From JAHWJR01 sp035942035 (lineage in GTDB: Bacteria > Actinomycetota > Acidimicrobiia > Acidimicrobiales > CADCSY01): DNA of 16,157 nucleotides. Under the pieces are notes generated by a model. It was given only the letters and a program-made list of their open reading frames with translations. It made no database searches and was not told where the DNA came from. The stretch's first letter is position 1; each line of letters starts with the position of its first letter. Position numbers and translations under genes: made by a program. The stretch is taken from assembly GCA_035942035.1 (NCBI GenBank), contig DASZDK010000120.1, positions 1-16,157 of the forward strand, in the 5' to 3' direction. This document shows, piece after piece, positions 13,047 to 16,157 of this stretch.

Positions 13047-14903
13047 ATGCTCGCTGACTCGCGCCATCCGCTGGTCACGGCGGCCATGTGCGCCTGGGGG
13101 CGCACGGTGGCCGAGCCCCGGCTGGCGCCCGGCGGCGGGCGGGTGGCCTTCGTCGCCACCGCCGGGCCCCGGGCCCAGATCGTGGTCCTGGGCCTGACCG
13201 GTGGCGGAGGCGAGGTCCACGGTGGTCCCGAGCTGGTCGTCACCTCGGACCCGGCGCCGTGCCGGGCCCGACCCTACGGTGGTGGGACCTTCGACTGGCT
13301 CCCCGACGGCAGCGGCCTGGTCTATGCCGCTGCAGACGGTGGCCTGTGGCTGCAGCCGGTCGGAGGCACACCCCCCCGGTGCCTGGCCGAGCACGGGCCC
13401 ATCGCCGCCCCGGCGGTGTCGCCCGACGGCACTCGGGTGGCGTACGTGGTCGACACCCACCACGTCGCCGTGGTTGCCGTCGAGGGCGGCAGCTGGCCCG
13501 TCCGCCTGTCCGGCAGCGCCGACTTCTGCTTCGACCCCACGTGGAGCAGCGACGGGCGCTGGGTGGCATGGCACGAGTGGGACGTTCCCGCCATGCCGTG
13601 GGACTCGAGTCGCATCGCCGCCCGGGAGGTGGACGCCAGCGGGGACGTGGTGGTCGCCGCTGGAGGCGAGGGCGTCGCCGTCCAACAACCCCGCTTCTCG
13701 CCCGACGGCGCCCACCTGGGCTTTCTCAGCGACGCCGGCGGCTGGCTCAACCTGTGGGCCGTCGGCCGCTCGCTGGACGACCACCGGCCCCTGCTCGACG
13801 AACCCTGTGAGCACGGCGGGCCGGCCTGGGGCCCCGGGCAGCGCTCGTTCGCCTGGTCGCCCGACGGCGGCGCCGTGGCCGTGGCCCGCAACCATGACGG
13901 CTTCGGCTCGCTCGGCGTGGTCGACCTGGGCGCCGGCAGCATGCAGGCCCTCGCCCGTGGCGTGCACGGTGGGCTCAGCTGGGTGGGCGAGCGCCTCGTC
14001 GCCGTTCGCAGCGGCGCCCGCACCCCGACCGGCGTGGTGGTGCACGCCGGCGACGACCTGGAGCGGGCCGGGATCGTGGCCCAGGGCCCGCTCGCCGGCT
14101 TCGGCGCCGTCGAGCTGGTGGAGCCCGAGGTGGTGCGGTGGACGAGCGACGACGGGATCGACGTGCCCGGCCGCCTCTACCGCCCCACTCGCCTCGTGCT
14201 CGGGGAACCGCCCCCGCTCATCGCTTGGGTGCACGGCGGGCCCACCGGGCAGATCGACGTGGCCTTCAACCCCCGCATCGCCTACTGGGTCGACCGAGGG
14301 TGGGCGGTCCTGGTGCCCGACCACCGGGGATCCACCGGCCATGGGCGGGCCTTCACCCAGGCCCTGGCCGGCCGGTGGGGGAAGGCCGACGTCGCCGACG
14401 TGGCCGCCGGCCTGCGCGCCGCCGTCTCCACCGGCTGGGGGCACCCCCAGCGGTTGGTGGCCATGGGCGCGTCGGCCGGCGGCTTCACCGTGTTGAACCT
14501 CCTGGCCACCTTCCCCGACCTGTGCGCCGCCGGCGTCGACCTCTATGGCGTGGCCGACCTGTTCGACCTCGACGAGACCACCCATCGGTTCGAAGCCCAC
14601 TACCTGCACTCGCTGGTCGGTCCGCTGCCCGACGCCGCCGAGCGCTACCGGGAGCGCTCGCCGGTCAACCGGATGGACGCCGTCACCGCGCCGCTGCTGA
14701 TCCTGCAGGGTGGCGACGACAAGGTCGTGGCGCCGGCGCAGAGCCGGGCCGTGGCCGAGGCACTGCAGGCTCATGGCGGCACGGTCGAGCACCACGTCTA
14801 CGACGGCGAGGGGCATGGCTGGGGACGTCCCGAGACGGTGATGGACGAGCTGGAGCGCACCGAGTCGTTCCTCCGCCGGCACGTGCTGCGCCGGCGGACC
14901 TGA
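13047..14903 (+). CDS. S9-family serine peptidase (prolyl oligopeptidase / acylaminoacyl-peptidase type)
   Basis: A 618-residue, probably cytoplasmic enzyme (no signal peptide). Residues about 20-350 contain repeated blade motifs such as LPDGSGLVY, SPDGTRVAYV, SSDGRWVAW, SPDGAHLGFL and SPDGGAVAVA, indicating a beta-propeller that gates the active site. From about 370 an alpha/beta hydrolase follows: the oxyanion region is WVHGGPTGQ, the nucleophile S476 is in GASAGG, the acid is D558 in QGGDDKVV, and H590 is in GEGHGW. The family cleaves short peptides, often dipeptides or acyl-amino acids from the N-terminus; the substrate here is unknown. ATG at 13047 is the first start in a coding-like context but has a weak ribosome site; ATG at 13086 is an alternative. 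The next gene follows after 30 bases. Confidence 0.9.
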   Translation: MLADSRHPLVTAAMCAWGRTVAEPRLAPGGGRVAFVATAGPRAQIVVLGLTGGGGEVHGGPELVVTSDPAPCRARPYGGGTFDWLPDGSGLVYAAADGGLWLQPVGGTPPRCLAEHGPIAAPAVSPDGTRVAYVVDTHHVAVVAVEGGSWPVRLSGSADFCFDPTWSSDGRWVAWHEWDVPAMPWDSSRIAAREVDASGDVVVAAGGEGVAVQQPRFSPDGAHLGFLSDAGGWLNLWAVGRSLDDHRPLLDEPCEHGGPAWGPGQRSFAWSPDGGAVAVARNHDGFGSLGVVDLGAGSMQALARGVHGGLSWVGERLVAVRSGARTPTGVVVHAGDDLERAGIVAQGPLAGFGAVELVEPEVVRWTSDDGIDVPGRLYRPTRLVLGEPPPLIAWVHGGPTGQIDVAFNPRIAYWVDRGWAVLVPDHRGSTGHGRAFTQALAGRWGKADVADVAAGLRAAVSTGWGHPQRLVAMGASAGGFTVLNLLATFPDLCAAGVDLYGVADLFDLDETTHRFEAHYLHSLVGPLPDAAERYRERSPVNRMDAVTAPLLILQGGDDKVVAPAQSRAVAEALQAHGGTVEHHVYDGEGHGWGRPETVMDELERTESFLRRHVLRRRT

Positions 14904-14933
14904 TCCGACCACGCGGTAGGAGGGGACGCCACC

Positions 14934-15425
14934 ATGGCTTCGGCGGACGACGGTGAAGGGGTCGGCTACGAGCTCGACGACTGGGAACCCGAACAGCGCC
15001 ACGAGCTGTCGGCCGCGCTCGAGGCTGAAGGGGTACCCCATCGATGGGAGGGCGCCGAGCTGGTGGTGGCGGAGGGCGACGCCGACCTAGCCGGGCACCT
15101 GATCGACGACATCGACCATCCCGACGCCCTCCCCGCCGAGGACGACGACGACGACGACGTGGCCGCTGACGTGCTGTCGTCGCTCTACGTCAGCGCCGAC
15201 GTGCTCCTCGCCACCCCGGACCACCCGGCCGCCGGCGCCGACCTGGTGGCGACCGCGCTCAGGGCCTCGACGTTGCCCACGCCCTACGGGCTGGACGACG
15301 CGGTGTGGGCCGAGGTGCGGCGTCGGGCCGAGGCGTTGGCGGCGCTGGTGGCGGAGGAGTCCGACGACGGCGACATCACCGCCGCCGCCCACTCCCTGCG
15401 CCAGGTGGTGTGGCCGCTGGTCTGA
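14934..15425 (+). CDS. Small acidic protein of unknown function
   Basis: A 163-residue soluble protein I do not assign to a named family. The N-terminal part YELDDWEPEQRHELSAALEA followed by EGVPHRWEGAELVVAEGDAD (about 12-51) looks like a small alpha/beta unit. An Asp run (EDDDDDDV, 69-76) follows, then a helical C-terminal half with several Ala/Leu-rich helices (80-110 and 121-141) ending VVWPLV. There are no membrane segments and no cysteines. The start is secure: AGGAGGGG (14918-14925) lies 8 bases before ATG 14934. It is probably co-transcribed with the peptidase gene upstream (30-base gap). Confidence 0.82.
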   Translation: MASADDGEGVGYELDDWEPEQRHELSAALEAEGVPHRWEGAELVVAEGDADLAGHLIDDIDHPDALPAEDDDDDDVAADVLSSLYVSADVLLATPDHPAAGADLVATALRASTLPTPYGLDDAVWAEVRRRAEALAALVAEESDDGDITAAAHSLRQVVWPLV

Positions 15426-15462
15426 GGGCGGCGGCAACCGGGGATCGGCGCCGCCGGGCCGG

Positions 15463-15468
15463 TACCGT
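15463..15468 (+). promoter_or_regulatory. Candidate -10 element for the J-domain gene
   Basis: TACCGT fits TANNNT and ends 6 bases before GTG 15475, which has no Shine-Dalgarno sequence. The spacing would give a leaderless transcript starting at or near the GTG. No clear -35 is present, so this remains weak. Confidence 0.35.
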
Positions 15469-15474
15469 GAGCCG

Positions 15475-16157
15475 GTGCTGCTCGCCGAGCTGGAGATCTG
15501 GCACAGCCGCCCGATCGCTCCCACCAGGCGGGTAGCTCTCGGAGAGGGGCTCCTGCCGGTCGACCCGCCGCCCGGCTTCGGCGGTGTTTTGCTCGGGGGC
15601 ATCGTTGCCGCCTCGGTGGAACAGCTCGAGCCCGACCTGGTCGCCGAGCTGGGTCGATTGCTCGACGACCTGGCCGCCGGCCGGCGCATTCCCCAACCGA
15701 GGCTCCGGCACCGCTTCCAGGTCGACCGCATCGGTCTGGCTCGCAGCCGGCACCGGCTGCTGGGCCACGGCGACAGCGTCGAGTTCGACGTGGAGGACCG
15801 GGGCGCTCCCGCCGCCCAGGTCCTCGGTGCCGCCTACTCCGCCGGCGCCGTCGACGAGGCCCATCGGCCTGTGGTGATCGAGACGCTGCGGCGGGCGGTG
15901 CGGTGGCGGGGCCCGGTGGGGCCTTCCCTGGCGGCGCACCTGGCCGGGGCCACCGGGGCTCGCAGCTGGTCCGCTGGCGCCTTCGTCCACCCGCGGCGGT
16001 GGGCCCTGACCGTGCTCGGCTTCAACGACGCCACCACACCGGAGCGAGGCGAGGTGCAGCGGCGCTTCCGCGCCCTGGTCCGCTCCGCCCACCCCGACCA
16101 CGGAGGAGCCAGCGAGGGTGCCGCCCAGCGCATCTCCGAGCTGAGCGAGGCCCGCCG
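15475..16157 (+). CDS. Protein with C-terminal J domain (3' end cut by window edge)
   Basis: An open frame of 227 codons runs from GTG 15475 to the right edge with no stop. Residues 1-170 match no family I recognise; they are soluble, Arg/Leu-rich, with segments LEIWHSRPIAPTRRVALGEG and HRFQVDRIGLARSRHRLLGHG. From about residue 176 a J domain begins: WALTVLGFNDATTPERGEVQ, then RRFRALVRSAHPDHGG with the diagnostic HPD at 206-208, and helix III (AAQRISELSEAR) entering the edge. J domains recruit Hsp70/DnaK and stimulate its ATPase. Here the domain sits near the C-terminus, with no Gly/Phe or zinc region before it, so this is a non-DnaJ J-protein. GTG at 15475 is the first plausible start after the previous stop (49 bases). 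Confidence 0.78.
   Translation, partial: MLLAELEIWHSRPIAPTRRVALGEGLLPVDPPPGFGGVLLGGIVAASVEQLEPDLVAELGRLLDDLAAGRRIPQPRLRHRFQVDRIGLARSRHRLLGHGDSVEFDVEDRGAPAAQVLGAAYSAGAVDEAHRPVVIETLRRAVRWRGPVGPSLAAHLAGATGARSWSAGAFVHPRRWALTVLGFNDATTPERGEVQRRFRALVRSAHPDHGGASEGAAQRISELSEAR

Noticed and set aside
13015..13056. A short open frame (MRRPASAKIWHAR) in front of the peptidase gene
   Set aside because: Thirteen codons without a clear ribosome site, overlapping the peptidase start; chance is most likely.
12501..15041. A very long minus-strand open frame (over 800 codons) antisense to the peptidase gene
   Set aside because: Only its last 158 codons (12501-12974) look like a protein; the rest has His/Gly/Asp-rich shadow composition caused by GC bias opposite a well-supported S9 peptidase.

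Overview
The window is high-GC DNA (by eye around 70% G+C) from a bacterium that is most likely an actinomycete-type Gram-positive (Actinomycetota). The protein flavour and the separate atpF and atpH genes fit Acidimicrobiia better than mycobacteria, which fuse b and delta. The placement is inference: no rRNA is present. The evidence is strong GC bias at third codon positions, an LPXTG-type wall-anchored protein, wecA directly upstream of the ATP synthase operon (the order known from Mycobacterium, rfe - Rv1303 - atpB), and -10-like TANNNT elements directly in front of start codons that lack a Shine-Dalgarno sequence.

Layout. (1) 1-957, minus strand: the N-terminal 319 codons of a secreted, Pro/Ala-rich surface protein with a [K/E]PPV repeat stalk, ending at the window edge just after an LPRTG sorting motif. 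(2) 958-1289: a gene-free divergent spacer with two small hairpins. (3) 1290-2609: wecA/tagO-type undecaprenyl-phosphate sugar-1-phosphate transferase with a 74-residue acidic tail. (4) 2648-10300: the complete F1Fo ATP synthase operon, promoter candidate - atpZ-like - atpI-like - atpB - atpE - atpF - atpH - atpA - atpG - atpD - atpC, tightly packed with several stop/start overlaps. (5) 10373-11344: a two-domain protein, 2H phosphoesterase (2'-5' RNA ligase-like) plus GNAT acetyltransferase. (6) 11345-11438: a palindrome-rich convergent spacer. (7) 11439-12434, minus strand: class II fructose-1,6-bisphosphatase glpX; upstream of it on the same strand is a small two-TM membrane protein (12501-12974). 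(8) 13047-14903, plus strand: an S9-family prolyl-oligopeptidase-like serine peptidase, then a small acidic protein of unknown function (14934-15425) and a protein with a C-terminal J domain that runs off the right edge (15475-16157).

How it works together. The core is energy metabolism: Fo (a, c, b), F1 (delta, alpha, gamma, beta, epsilon) and two small Fo-assembly-type membrane proteins. Cell-envelope genes flank it on the left; gluconeogenesis and protein-turnover genes flank it on the right.

The most interesting signal is at the atpI/atpB junction (3388-3522). A perfect 9-bp hairpin followed by TTTCTTTT, which looks like an intrinsic terminator, sits inside the last codons of atpI. It is preceded by two segments that can form mutually exclusive pairings, the geometry of a transcription attenuator. 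Codon use in that stretch departs from the rest of the operon, and similar short sequences flank it. This could be an undescribed control element separating atpZ/atpI from the structural subunits. No CRISPR array, IS element, tRNA or rRNA was seen.
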